A stretch of 64,000 nucleotides of DNA from VAXT01 sp963698015 (GCA_963698015.1 OY969109.1:2852001-2916000), one strand, 5' to 3'. Numbered from the stretch's first letter, positions 26,827 through 35,366 are shown. Notes: a model not told the origin generated them from the sequence alone. Numbers and translations are program-made.

Positions 26827-27561
26827 GTGTCAATGAAGCTCACCGTCGTCGGGTGCTCCCCTGCATGGCCGAACCCTGGGGGCGCGCAGTCCGGATATTT
26901 GCTGGAAGGGCCAGGCCGCCTGCTGCTCGACTGCGGGCCCGGAGTGCTGGCGCGCCTGCGCTCGAACGGTGCGAACGGCTGGCCCGAGATCGACGCGATC
27001 GTCATCTCGCACTTCCATCTCGATCACTGGGGCGACCTCGTTCCGTGGGTCTGGGGAACGATGTGGGGCCTCGGGCAGGAACTCAAGAAGCCCGAGCTTT
27101 GGCTCCCGCCCGGCGGCCGCGAGGAGCTGGCCGCGTTCGGCACGCGGTTCGGGACTCCCGACATGTTCATCCGCGTCTTCGAGCCGAAGGAGTACGCAGA
27201 AGGCGAGGAGTTCGAGGCGGCGGGACTGAAGCTCGTCGCTACCAGGCTCCCGCACTATACGGTGCAGACGTTCGGGTTCCGCGTCTCGAACAGCACGCGG
27301 ACGCTTGCCTACTCGGGCGACTCGGGGCCGAGCGAGCGGCTGGCTCGGCTCGCGGAGGGCGTCGATCTGTTTCTGTGCGAGGCGACGCTGGAGCGGGGCG
27401 AGCTGGACGGTGAGCCGCGCGGCCACCTTTCCGCCGAGGAGGCCGTGGCCGCGTTCGAGGCGTCGGGTGCGAAGCGGCTCCTGCTGACGCACCGCCCGAA
27501 GGAACTCAGCCTCGACGGCGGCCTAGAGCAGGCACACGACGGCCTGCAGCTCGACGTCTGA
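26827..27561 (+). CDS. MBL-fold metal-dependent hydrolase
   Basis: 244 residues from a GTG at 26827 (AAGGAG 8 nt upstream); an ATG at 26833 is also possible. Metallo-beta-lactamase fold of the RNase Z type: VVISHFHLDHWGDLVP-like metal motif (IVISHFHLDHWGD), a TRLPHYTVQTFGFRV His, LAYSGDSGPSERL Asp and a terminal LLLTHRPKE His. No RNase Z exosite is apparent. Likely a cytosolic phosphodiesterase- or lactonase-type enzyme; substrate unknown. Confidence 0.85.
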   Translation: MSMKLTVVGCSPAWPNPGGAQSGYLLEGPGRLLLDCGPGVLARLRSNGANGWPEIDAIVISHFHLDHWGDLVPWVWGTMWGLGQELKKPELWLPPGGREELAAFGTRFGTPDMFIRVFEPKEYAEGEEFEAAGLKLVATRLPHYTVQTFGFRVSNSTRTLAYSGDSGPSERLARLAEGVDLFLCEATLERGELDGEPRGHLSAEEAVAAFEASGAKRLLLTHRPKELSLDGGLEQAHDGLQLDV

Positions 27562-27571
27562 CTCGAGCACG

Positions 27572-28246
27572 TCAGCGTCGCATGAGCGCCCGGGCCCGAT
27601 ATCCGCGGTACGAGCTCACGCCCACGACGACGATGGGGATCAGGACGATCGAGCTGAGCAGGGCGAAGGGCAGGAGCAGCCAAATCCGGCTCTCCTTTGC
27701 CTTCGCTGACGCGGCAACCGGCCCGCCCCCGGACGGCGTCGCCGACAGGGCCGCTGCGCCAGTCGGAGCGGCCTGCCAGTAGTCGACGACCCAGTGTCTC
27801 TGCTTGCCGGATCCGAGCGGGTGGAGACCGATCTGGAAGTCCTGCGGAGGTCGTGGAGAATGCTTCGCCGAGTAGAGCGTGACCGTCCAGCCCACCCCCT
27901 GGCTGTCTGCATAGTCGAACTTCCAGCTCTTCCTTCCGACCGAGAATGGCGAGACGGGCAGGCGCCCCTGGTCCCATTCGTGCCGCGTCAAGCCGGAGCG
28001 GAGCTCCTGGGCGGCGAGACTCCACGAGCGATCGACGTTCTTGCGAGCAACTGCCGACGAGATGAACTGCGATGCCACCCGAAGAGCCGCTGCTTCGTCA
28101 TGCGACGTCAGCCGAACCGGCTTGGGCGACTTCTCGACATGTACGCGAACGTTCGAGGGGCCCTGCGCTTTCGGAGTTCGTTCGGGCGCCTTGAGCGCGA
28201 CCGCTGCCAAGCCGGCGATCAGGATCAGCACCGCGCCGATCCACAC
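27572..28246 (-). CDS. Membrane protein, paralogue 3 of a tandem trio
   Basis: At least 224 residues, with one N-terminal and one C-terminal membrane helix and an extracytoplasmic domain between them. Core motif: SSAVARKNVDRSWSLAAQELRSGLTRHEWDQGRLPVSPF, then HWVVDYWQAAP. Homology to its neighbour extends upstream of the GTG at 28246 (SYRWRRRF is encoded just before it), but that frame has no ATG/GTG/TTG back to the stop of the preceding gene, which is in the same frame. The start is therefore unresolved. The domain recalls NTF2-like folds; function unknown. Confidence 0.75.
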   Translation of the reverse strand: MWIGAVLILIAGLAAVALKAPERTPKAQGPSNVRVHVEKSPKPVRLTSHDEAAALRVASQFISSAVARKNVDRSWSLAAQELRSGLTRHEWDQGRLPVSPFSVGRKSWKFDYADSQGVGWTVTLYSAKHSPRPPQDFQIGLHPLGSGKQRHWVVDYWQAAPTGAAALSATPSGGGPVAASAKAKESRIWLLLPFALLSSIVLIPIVVVGVSSYRGYRARALMRR

Positions 28247-28321
28247 GAAGCGTCGCCGCCAGCGATACGACCTGAGAATGCCTCTAAGACGCTGGACCGT
28301 GGCCCCCTGGAGCTCGTGGGG

Positions 28322-29071
28322 CTAGGAACGTAGCAGCGCCCGGTCCGCTCGGTAGCCGCGGTACCAGTTCACGCCACCGATCAGGAGCGGGATGAGGATG
28401 ATCAGGCTCAGCAATCCGAGAGGCAGAAGCAGCCAGGCTGCGCTCTCGGCTCTCTTGCCGGAACCATTGACGTTCGCCGAAGTCTGCTCGAGGATGCTTC
28501 CCCCGCCTCCCGGCCCGCCGCTGACCGCCTGGAGCCCCTGGCTCGGTGCAGCCTGCCAGTTGTCGATCACCCAGTGCTGTCGCTTCACCTTGCCAATCGT
28601 GTGGAGACCGACGAGAAAGACCTGGGCCCGCTGGTGGGACTCCTTGGTCGGGAAAACCGCGACCGAGAAGCCCACGCCGCGCTCGTCTGAGTACTCGAGC
28701 CGCCAGCGCGCGCTATGCACCGGGAACGGGACGACGGGGATGTCCTGTGTGGCCCACTGCCTGTGTGTAAACCCGGCGCGGAGCTCCGGCGCGACGAGGT
28801 TCCACGATCGATCGACGTGCTTTCGCGCGACGGCCGTGTAGAGGAAGTGCCTCACGACGACGAGCGCGTCCTTCTTGTCGGGCGCCTTCAACCGTACCGG
28901 CTTGGGCTCCTTCTCGATCGAGGCCTTGACGTTCGAGGGCGGCTGTTGCTCTTCCGGTGCGGTGTTCGGCCAAAGAACGACAACGCCTACGACCGCCGCT
29001 ACCACGAGCGCAATTCCCGTCAGCCACCCGAAACGTCGCCGCCACCGGTAGGAAGCGAGAAGGTTCTTCAC
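28322..29071 (-). CDS. Membrane protein, paralogue 2 of a tandem trio
   Basis: 249 residues. Positive N-terminus (MKNLLASYRWRRRFGW), a first helix (LTGIALVVAAVVGVVVLW), a soluble domain with YTAVARKHVDRSWNLVAPELRAGFTHRQWATQDIPVVPF and HWVIDNWQAAPSQG, then a Gly-rich linker (SGGPGGGGS) and a C-terminal helix (WLLLPLGLLSLIILIPLLIGG). Clearly homologous to the flanking genes. Both ends are probably cytosolic. No known function. Confidence 0.85.
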   Translation of the reverse strand: MKNLLASYRWRRRFGWLTGIALVVAAVVGVVVLWPNTAPEEQQPPSNVKASIEKEPKPVRLKAPDKKDALVVVRHFLYTAVARKHVDRSWNLVAPELRAGFTHRQWATQDIPVVPFPVHSARWRLEYSDERGVGFSVAVFPTKESHQRAQVFLVGLHTIGKVKRQHWVIDNWQAAPSQGLQAVSGGPGGGGSILEQTSANVNGSGKRAESAAWLLLPLGLLSLIILIPLLIGGVNWYRGYRADRALLRS

Positions 29072-29131
29072 GCTGGACTGAAGGTAGCTCTTACCGCCGT
29101 GCCGTCCGACGAGCGGCTCGGCGCCATCGGC

Positions 29132-29689
29132 CTACTTCGGTGTCGGAACCGGAACGCCAGCGAGTGGCTGGAAGTAATTGACCAGCCAGTGTGCGCTCGC
29201 GCCGTTCCCGACCTTCGTCAGCCCGACCTGGGCATTCCACGGCTTGCCCTTGTCCGGGATGATGATGACGTTGATCTGCGCATCGCGCGGGTGCGCGTAG
29301 TTCGTGTTCTTCCAATTCGTCTTCAGGATCTGCCCGACCGTCGAGTACACGACGGGAAGGCTTCCGTTCCGCCACTCCTTGGTCGTGACCCCGGACCTCA
29401 GGGATGGGTCCGTCAGGGCGTATGCCTCTTGGAGGTTCTTGCGAGCGACGGCCGTGAGGATGAACTTGCGGGTCACGCGCCACGCGGCATTGGGGAAGGC
29501 GATGTTTTTCGGAGGTACGGATGCCTTGATCGCCGGGCCCGCGGCCTGCGTCGGCTCGGGCTTGGCGGTGTTCGAGAAATACACCACGAGGAACACGACG
29601 AGGCCGGCGACGGCAACCGCTCCCGAGATCCACGGGAACCATTTGTTGAACTCGCGCGACGATAGTGCGGACTGGACGTTCACTGCCAT
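29132..29689 (-). CDS. Membrane protein, paralogue 1 of a tandem trio
   Basis: 185 residues, a single N-terminal anchor (ISGAVAVAGLVVFLVVYF) and one extracytoplasmic domain with FILTAVARKNLQEAYALTDPSLRSGVTTKEWRNGSLPVVY and HWLVNYFQPLAG. It lacks the C-terminal helix of the other two copies, so it is the simplest member. It is first in order of transcription, 43 nt after a short gap from the mutase large-subunit stop. The three genes form one apparent transcription unit. Confidence 0.85.
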   Translation of the reverse strand: MAVNVQSALSSREFNKWFPWISGAVAVAGLVVFLVVYFSNTAKPEPTQAAGPAIKASVPPKNIAFPNAAWRVTRKFILTAVARKNLQEAYALTDPSLRSGVTTKEWRNGSLPVVYSTVGQILKTNWKNTNYAHPRDAQINVIIIPDKGKPWNAQVGLTKVGNGASAHWLVNYFQPLAGVPVPTPK

Positions 29690-29754
29690 GTAGATCGTAG
29701 ACGACGAGAATTTGGTTTCGTTAGTCCAACTGGGTCAACTTGCGCCGAGGCGAT

Positions 29755-31485
29755 CTAGAAGACCGGGGTCTCGCGCCAGACCCCCCACACTTCGCGGAGC
29801 GCATCGCACATCTCGCCCATCGTCACGTACTCGCGCGACGCGTCGACGATCAGCGGCATCAGGTTCACGTCGTCCTTCGCTGCCCCCTCCTTCAGGGCCG
29901 TGAGCGCTGCCTCGACCTTCGCACTGTCCCGCTCGGCCCGCGTCCGCCGCACGCGGTCGATCTGCTTCGCCTCGAGCGCAGGATCGACGCGCAGCAACTC
30001 GATGGGCGCCTCCTCCTGCGCCTCATAGCGGTTCACCCCGACAACGACCCGTTGCTTCGCCTCGACCTCCGACTGGTACCGGAACGACGCATCGGCGATC
30101 TCACGCTGGAAGAAATTCTCCTCGATCGCCGGGATCACGCCGCCGAGCTTGCGGATGCGGTCGAAGTAGTCGTACGCCTCGGCCTCGAGCCGGTTCGTCA
30201 GATCCTCGACGTACCAGGAGCCGCCGAGCGGGTCGATCGTGTTCACGACGCCGGTCTCGTGCGCGATCACCTGCTGCGTCCTGAGCGCGATCCGCACCGC
30301 GTTCTCGGTCGGCAGCGCGAGCGCCTCGTCGAACGAGTTCGTGTGCAGCGACTGCGTCCCGCCGAGCACCGCCGCGAGCGCCTCGAGGGCAGTCCGAACG
30401 ATGTTCACCTCCGGCTGCTGCGCCGTCAGCGACACGCCGGCCGTCTGCGTGTGGAAGCGCATCAGCCACGAGCGCGGATTCTTCGCGCTGTACGTCTCGC
30501 GCAGCTCGCGCGCCCAGATCCGCCGCGCGGCACGGTACTTCGCGATCTCCTCGAAGAAGTCGAGGTGCGCGTTGAAGAAGAACGAGAGACGCGGCGCGAA
30601 GTCGTCGACGTCCAGCCCGCGGTCGATAGCCGCTTCGACGTACGCGAACCCGTCGGCGAGCGTGAACGCGAGCTCCTGCACCGCGTTCGAGCCCGCCTCG
30701 CGGATGTGGTACCCGGAGATCGAGATCGGATGCCAGCGCGGCATCTCCTGGGCGCAGAACTCCATCATGTCCACGACGAGCCGCATCGACGGCTCCGGCG
30801 GGAAGATCCACTCCTTCTGCGCGATGTACTCCTTGAGGATGTCCGTCTGGATCGTCCCGCGCAGCCCCGAGCGCGGAACGCCCTGCTGCTCACCGACGCA
30901 GACGTAGAACGCGAGCAGCATCGCCGCGGGCGAATTGATCGTCATCGAGGTCGAGACGTCCCCGAGTGGGATCCCGGAGAAGAGCGTCTCCATGTCGGCG
31001 AGCGAGTCGATCGCAACCCCCTCGCGGCCGACCTCGCCGAGCGAGCGGGGATGGTCCGAGTCGTAGCCCATCAGCGTCGGCATGTCGAAGGCCGTCGAGA
31101 GGCCGGTCTGGCCGTGCTCGAGCAGGTACCGGAAGCGCTCGTTCGTCTCCTCGGCGGTCCCGAAGCCTGCGAACTGGCGCATCGTCCAGAGCTTCCCGCG
31201 GTACATCGACGGGTAGACGCCGCGCGTGAACGGATAGACGCCCGGGTAGCCGACCGTGGTGTCGTAGTCGATGTCGACGTTCTCGGGCGTGTACAGCGGC
31301 TCGTTCTCGAGGCCGGAGATGGTCGAGGTCAGCTCGTCGCCGCGCTCAGGCGTCGCGTCGTACAGCTCACGCTTCCACTCCTCCGCGCCGCCCTCTAGGC
31401 GTCGCTTGTCGACGCCGTCACCAGAGGCCTCGCGGGCTTTGCTCGCGGGGCCGGATTCGAAGCGCTTGTCCTCGGTCGTGGCCAT
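29755..31485 (-). CDS. Methylmalonyl-CoA mutase large subunit
   Basis: 576 residues, the catalytic TIM barrel without the B12 domain. Motifs: YPGVYPFTRGVYPSMYRGKLWTMRQFAGFGTAEETNERFRYLL, GLSTAFDMPTLMGYDSDHP, ISISGYHIREAGSNAVQELAFTLADG and RNxxQTAGVSLTAQQPEVNIVRTALEALAAVLGGTQSLHTNS in usual order. The arginine and histidine that orient the CoA ester are in place. Residues 8-35 are an odd basic extension encoded by a hairpin repeat. An adenosyltransferase gene follows upstream. Confidence 0.95.
   Translation of the reverse strand: MATTEDKRFESGPASKAREASGDGVDKRRLEGGAEEWKRELYDATPERGDELTSTISGLENEPLYTPENVDIDYDTTVGYPGVYPFTRGVYPSMYRGKLWTMRQFAGFGTAEETNERFRYLLEHGQTGLSTAFDMPTLMGYDSDHPRSLGEVGREGVAIDSLADMETLFSGIPLGDVSTSMTINSPAAMLLAFYVCVGEQQGVPRSGLRGTIQTDILKEYIAQKEWIFPPEPSMRLVVDMMEFCAQEMPRWHPISISGYHIREAGSNAVQELAFTLADGFAYVEAAIDRGLDVDDFAPRLSFFFNAHLDFFEEIAKYRAARRIWARELRETYSAKNPRSWLMRFHTQTAGVSLTAQQPEVNIVRTALEALAAVLGGTQSLHTNSFDEALALPTENAVRIALRTQQVIAHETGVVNTIDPLGGSWYVEDLTNRLEAEAYDYFDRIRKLGGVIPAIEENFFQREIADASFRYQSEVEAKQRVVVGVNRYEAQEEAPIELLRVDPALEAKQIDRVRRTRAERDSAKVEAALTALKEGAAKDDVNLMPLIVDASREYVTMGEMCDALREVWGVWRETPVF
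31395..31452 (-). repeat. Double-hairpin element copy 3, inside a coding region
   Basis: Within the first 35 codons of the mutase gene, the minus strand again shows stem 1 (31452 to 31426, 12-nt arms, AAA loop) and stem 2 (31416 to 31398, GGCGTCG/CGACGCC). A 9-nt spacer separates them, and TAGAG follows, as TTAG does in the other copies. Sequence differs but pairing and loop are kept. Here the repeat is translated (GPASKAREASGDGVDKRRLE). Confidence 0.6.
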
Positions 31486-31517
31486 CGGGACGAATTCTAG
31501 GTGCCGACCGCGAAACC

Positions 31518-32099
31518 CTACGAAACGGCGCCGGGTTTCCAGAGTGGTTCCTGGCCGCCGGCGTTGGCCGTTCGGGCGAGGATGAAGAGCAGGTCCGAGA
31601 GCCGGTTCAGGTAGACGAGCGCGAGCTGGTTGATGTCCATCTGCTCGGCGGCCTCGAGCGCCTCCCGCTCGGCGCGGCGGCAGACGGCACGCGCCACGTG
31701 CAGCCTCGCCGCGACCTCGGAGCCGCCCGGCAGGACGAAGCTCGTTAGGTCCGGTAGCTCGGCGTTGAAGCGATCGCAGTCATGCTCGAGCGCCGAGATC
31801 TGGGCGTCGCTGATCCGCAGCCGGTCGGTGACGCCGAACGGGACCGAGAGGTCGGCGCCGAGGTCGAAGAGCTCGTTCTGCACACGGGCGAGCACTTCGC
31901 GAAGCTCGTCGGGCAGGGTCGCGGCGAGTGCCAGGCCGATGTGTGAGTTCAGCTCGTCGACGGCGCCGAACGCTGCGATGCGGCAGTCGAGCTTCGGCAC
32001 ACGAGTTCCGTCGCCGAGGCTCGTCTCCCCGCGGTCTCCCCCACCGGTGTAGATCCGGGTGAGCCGCACTGGCTCATCGCGCTCGCGGGGCACGGTCAT
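31518..32099 (-). CDS. Cob(I)alamin adenosyltransferase, PduO type
   Basis: 193 residues. It makes adenosylcobalamin from ATP and Co(I) corrinoid, the cofactor of the adjacent mutase. N-terminal ATP motif TRIYTGGGDRGETSLGDGTRVPK; central AAFGAVDELNSHIGLA; C-terminal ARAVCRRAEREALEAAEQM and YLNRLSDLLFILARTAN. The gene stands just upstream of the mutase large subunit in the same direction, an expected pairing. Confidence 0.95.
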   Translation of the reverse strand: MTVPRERDEPVRLTRIYTGGGDRGETSLGDGTRVPKLDCRIAAFGAVDELNSHIGLALAATLPDELREVLARVQNELFDLGADLSVPFGVTDRLRISDAQISALEHDCDRFNAELPDLTSFVLPGGSEVAARLHVARAVCRRAEREALEAAEQMDINQLALVYLNRLSDLLFILARTANAGGQEPLWKPGAVS

Positions 32100-32111
32100 A
32101 GATTACGACGC

Positions 32112-32564
32112 ATGGACATCCGACCGGCCCGGGAGGACGAGATCGAGCCGCTGACGCAGCTGTTCATCCGGGCGCGGAACCAGATGGACTACCTGCCGCG
32201 AGTGCCGGACGAGGCCGCCGAGCCGATCGCGGCCTGGATTCGCGAGCACGAGGAGGTCTGGGTCGCCGAGGAGGACGGGCGCCTGCTCGGCTTCCTCGCG
32301 GTCGAGCACTCGACGAACCTCGATGCTCCGGTCCTCGAGAAGCTCTACGTCGAGCCCGCGGACCAGAACCGCGGCGTCGGCTCCGCTCTCCTGGGCAAGG
32401 CGAAGGAGCTCCGGCCGGACGAGCTCTATCTCTGGGTGTTCCAGAAGAACCCGGCCCGGCGCCTGTACGAGCGCTACGGCTTCGAGCTCGTGAAGCTCAC
32501 GGACGGCTCCGACAACATGGAGCACGAGCCCGACGCGCTCTATCGCTGGAACGGGAGCGTGTGA
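32112..32564 (+). CDS. GNAT-family N-acetyltransferase
   Basis: 150 residues. GNAT fold: MDIRPAREDEIEPLTQLFIRA, acceptor-side VWVAEEDGRLLGFLAV, the acetyl-CoA loop LYVEPADQNRGVGSALLGKAKEL (Q/RxxGxG/A) and WVFQKNPARRLYERYGFEL. Substrate unknown. Its 3' end overlaps the convergent LigT-like gene by 25 nt. Confidence 0.88.
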   Translation: MDIRPAREDEIEPLTQLFIRARNQMDYLPRVPDEAAEPIAAWIREHEEVWVAEEDGRLLGFLAVEHSTNLDAPVLEKLYVEPADQNRGVGSALLGKAKELRPDELYLWVFQKNPARRLYERYGFELVKLTDGSDNMEHEPDALYRWNGSV

Positions 32565-33067
32565 ATCGGGCGCCAGACGTCCGGCTCGTACTCTTCCATG
32601 AGCACGGCCTCGCCGACGTCGAAATGCGCCGGCAGCAGACCTGACAGCCGCTCCTCGACGCGGGCGAGCAAGGTGTTGGGATCCTCGCCCCCGTCGAGAG
32701 TCAGCGACAGATGCGGAGGCGGGTCCTGGGCCGCGCCTCGATACGGCGGGAACTCCGGAAACAGCTCCCAGAGGGCGCGCATCGTGGCTCGCAGCTGTCC
32801 GTCGGGCTCAGGGACGCCGTAGACGGCGCCGCCTCCCTCCCACTGCGCCACGCGGGCGATGTCGAAGCTCAACGGATGGCGTGACGTGAAGAAATCGCGC
32901 GCCATGTGCAGGGAGTCGTCGTCGAGCTCGTCGCTCGGCGCGAACGGGTAGAGGAGCGTCAACGAGAGCGGGATGTGCTCCGGCAAACGCTCCGGGTAGA
33001 GCTCGTCGTGGGCCTGCGCCAGCTCGGGGGCCTGCTCGGCGAGGAAGAGCGTGATCGCGGTATCCAT
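32540..33067 (-). CDS. 2'-5' RNA ligase/cyclic phosphodiesterase-like protein
   Basis: 175 residues from the ATG at 33067, which overlaps the stop of the acyl-CoA dehydrogenase gene by one base. The two-histidine phosphoesterase layout is visible: HIPLSLTLLYPFAP near residue 31 and PPHLSLTLDGGED near residue 115. The first site is HxPxS rather than strict HxT/S. It is probably an RNA or nucleotide 2',3'-cyclic phosphodiesterase; why it sits with beta-oxidation genes is not clear. Confidence 0.75.
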   Translation of the reverse strand: MDTAITLFLAEQAPELAQAHDELYPERLPEHIPLSLTLLYPFAPSDELDDDSLHMARDFFTSRHPLSFDIARVAQWEGGGAVYGVPEPDGQLRATMRALWELFPEFPPYRGAAQDPPPHLSLTLDGGEDPNTLLARVEERLSGLLPAHFDVGEAVLMEEYEPDVWRPIHTLPFQR

Positions 33068-34230
33068 TACCCGGAGGCGAGCGCGCGCTGTTGGAGGCCG
33101 AGTATCGAGCGCGCGATCACGAGGCGCTGGATCTCGCTTGTGCCCTCGTAGATCTCGGTGATCTTCGCGTCGCGGTAGTAGCGCTCGACGGGGAACTCCT
33201 TCGTGTAGCCGTAGCCACCGAGGATCTGAACCGCCTCGCCGGTCGCGCGGCGCGCGGTCTCGGAGGCGAAGAGCTTCGCCTTGGCGCCCTCCTCGGTGTG
33301 CGAGAGCCCATGCTGCTTGCGCCACGCGGCCCGGTAGACGAGCAGGCGCGCGGCGTCGATCTCCGTCGCCATGTCCGCGAGCTTCCACTGGATGGCCTGG
33401 AACTCGGCGATCGCCCGGCCGAACTGCTTCCGTTCGAGCGCATAGTTGCGCGCGAAGTCGTACGCGGCCTGGGCGATCCCGAGCGCCTGGGCTCCGATCC
33501 CGATCCGCCCGCCGTCGAGCGTCGCCATCGCGACCGTGAAGCCCTTGCCCTCCTCGTGCAGCAGCCGGTCAGGCCCGACCTCGGCGCCCTCGATCGCGAT
33601 CGAGTTCGTCACCGACGAGTTGAGGCCGAGCTTCTCCTCGTGTCCGGTGACCCGGATGTGGTCGGCGTCGAGAATGAAGGCGCTGACCCCGCGCGCGCCG
33701 GGCGTGTCCGGGTCGGTACGCGCGAAGAGCAGGAACGTGCCGGCGTGCTCGGCCGTGGAGATGAACTGCTTCGTCCCGGAGATGCGCCAGCCGTCGCCGT
33801 TCGCCTCGGCCGCGGTGCGGAGCGAGCCCGCGTCGGACCCTGCTTCCGCCTCGGTGAGCGCGAAGGCGCCGATCACCTCGCCACGCGCGAGCGGCGGGAC
33901 GAAGCGCGAGCGCTGCTCGTCGGTGCCGAAGGTGAGGATCGGGAGCGTGGCGGCGCTCGTGTGCACGCCGACCGTGACCCCGACACCGGCGTCCGCTTTC
34001 GACAGCTCCTCGAGGACGAGGATGTACGAGAGAAAATCGGCGCCGGCACCGCCGTATTCCTCTGGCACGCAGACGCCCATCAACCCGAGCTCCGCGAGCC
34101 GGCCGAAGACCTCGCTCGGGAAGCGGTGCTCGCGGTCCCACTCGGCCGCGTTGGGCTCGATCTCCGCCGCGGCGAACTCGCGCGCCAGCGCCTGGATCTC
34201 CTTCTGTTCGGAGCTGAGCTCGAAGTCCAC
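33067..34230 (-). CDS. Acyl-CoA dehydrogenase
   Basis: 387 residues from a GTG at 34230 overlapping the hydroxyacyl-CoA dehydrogenase stop. It begins VDFELSSEQKEIQALAREFAAAEI. FAD and substrate motifs: AFALTEAEAGSDAGSLRTAA, KQFISTAEHAGTFLLFART, ERKQFGRAIAEFQAIQWKLADMATEI, QILGGYGYTKEFPVERYYRDAKI and the catalytic Glu in TEIYEGTSEIQRLVIAR. Substrate chain length cannot be read. Electrons should go to the ETF encoded at 22.8-24.5 kb. Confidence 0.95.
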   Translation of the reverse strand: MDFELSSEQKEIQALAREFAAAEIEPNAAEWDREHRFPSEVFGRLAELGLMGVCVPEEYGGAGADFLSYILVLEELSKADAGVGVTVGVHTSAATLPILTFGTDEQRSRFVPPLARGEVIGAFALTEAEAGSDAGSLRTAAEANGDGWRISGTKQFISTAEHAGTFLLFARTDPDTPGARGVSAFILDADHIRVTGHEEKLGLNSSVTNSIAIEGAEVGPDRLLHEEGKGFTVAMATLDGGRIGIGAQALGIAQAAYDFARNYALERKQFGRAIAEFQAIQWKLADMATEIDAARLLVYRAAWRKQHGLSHTEEGAKAKLFASETARRATGEAVQILGGYGYTKEFPVERYYRDAKITEIYEGTSEIQRLVIARSILGLQQRALASG

Positions 34231-35063
34231 TACGAGTAATCGTAGAAGCCGGCCCCGGATTTTCGGCCGAGCCGGCCGGCGGCGACGTGCTCGCGAAGGA
34301 GCGGGCACGGCTCGAAGCGATCCTCACCGAGGCCGTCGCGGATCACCTCCATGATCGCGACGCAGGTGTCGAGCCCGATCAGATCGGCCAGCGCGAGCGG
34401 GCCCATCGGATGCGCGAACCCGAGCTTCGCGATCGTGTCGATCGCCTCCGGCTCGGCGACGCCCTCGTACAGCGCCCAGACCGACTCGTTGATGAACGGC
34501 ATCAGGATCCGGTTGGAGACGAAGCCCGGGAAGTCGTTCGCGACAGCCGGGGTCTTGCCGAGCTCGCGCGCCAACTCGGTGATCGCCGCGGCGGTCTCGT
34601 CGGACGTTTCCCTGCCGCGGACGACCTCTACGAGCGACATCATCGGGACCGGATTGAAGAAGTGCATCCCGATCACGCGGTCGGGGCGGTTCGTCGCTGC
34701 CGCGAGCGTCGAGATCGGAATCGACGACGTGTTCGAGGCGAGCAACGCCTCGGGCGGGAGCGTCTCGTCGGCGCGGCGGAACACGTCCTCTTTGACCGCT
34801 GCGTCCTCGATCACGGCTTCGACCATCAGATCCGCGGGCACGAGCTCATCGACGGGCTGCACCCTGCGCAGAACCTCGTCGGGGTCCGCCGCTCCCTTCT
34901 CCGCGAGCCTGCCGAGACTGCGGCGCATCGTCTCGACGCCCCGCTCGACGGCTCCAGGCGCCGCGTCGTAGAGCGAAACGCTTCGGCCGGAGCCCGCGAC
35001 GACCTGGGCGATCCCGCCGCCCATCTGGCCGGCGCCGACGACGAGGACGTGCTCGAAGTCCAC
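34230..35063 (-). CDS. 3-hydroxyacyl/3-hydroxybutyryl-CoA dehydrogenase
   Basis: 277 residues. NAD-binding VLVVGAGQMGGGIAQVVAGSG; catalytic His in IGMHFFNPVPMMSLVEVVRG; Asn motif GFVSNRILMPFINESVWALYEG; C-terminal LDTCVAIMEVIRDGLGEDRFEPCPLLREHV. Size and motifs match Hbd/PaaH-type stand-alone enzymes. It is translationally coupled to the acyl-CoA dehydrogenase and lies near the thiolase, giving three successive beta-oxidation steps. Confidence 0.95.
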   Translation of the reverse strand: MDFEHVLVVGAGQMGGGIAQVVAGSGRSVSLYDAAPGAVERGVETMRRSLGRLAEKGAADPDEVLRRVQPVDELVPADLMVEAVIEDAAVKEDVFRRADETLPPEALLASNTSSIPISTLAAATNRPDRVIGMHFFNPVPMMSLVEVVRGRETSDETAAAITELARELGKTPAVANDFPGFVSNRILMPFINESVWALYEGVAEPEAIDTIAKLGFAHPMGPLALADLIGLDTCVAIMEVIRDGLGEDRFEPCPLLREHVAAGRLGRKSGAGFYDYS

Positions 35064-35072
35064 GCGCGGAGG

Positions 35073-35366
35073 CTACTGGGGCGGCAACTCTTCGCGCCGC
35101 CCGAATGCGAGCGGGATCAGGAGCACTGCGCAGACGGTTGCGATGAAGAAGAGGAACGACATCGCGTCCGCGTCGCCTTTCTTCCGCCACGCCCTCGCGG
35201 CTCGCGGCCGGTCGCAGTTTTTCTGAGGGGCGACCCTGGGCGGGTGCGACGAGCCCGGCGCGCACACGTAGGCGCGGGCAGGCCCGGCCGACCCAGCGAA
35301 GAGGCACACGAGCACGCAGAGCAGAACCGCCATCCGAGCGTGCACACGCCAGAAGCCGCAGGACAT
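35073..35366 (-). CDS. Small secreted or membrane protein, unknown
   Basis: 97 residues: a signal-like N-terminus (MAVLLCVLVCLFAGSAGPARA, starting at an internal ATG), a short Cys-containing loop (YVCAPGSSHPPRVAPQKNCDRP), a basic patch and a C-terminal helix (AMSFLFFIATVCAVLLIPLAFG). Two outer cysteines could be disulphide-linked. It is placed between the dehydrogenase and thiolase genes in the same direction. No family recognised; it may not be a real gene. Confidence 0.45.
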   Translation of the reverse strand: MSCGFWRVHARMAVLLCVLVCLFAGSAGPARAYVCAPGSSHPPRVAPQKNCDRPRAARAWRKKGDADAMSFLFFIATVCAVLLIPLAFGRREELPPQ

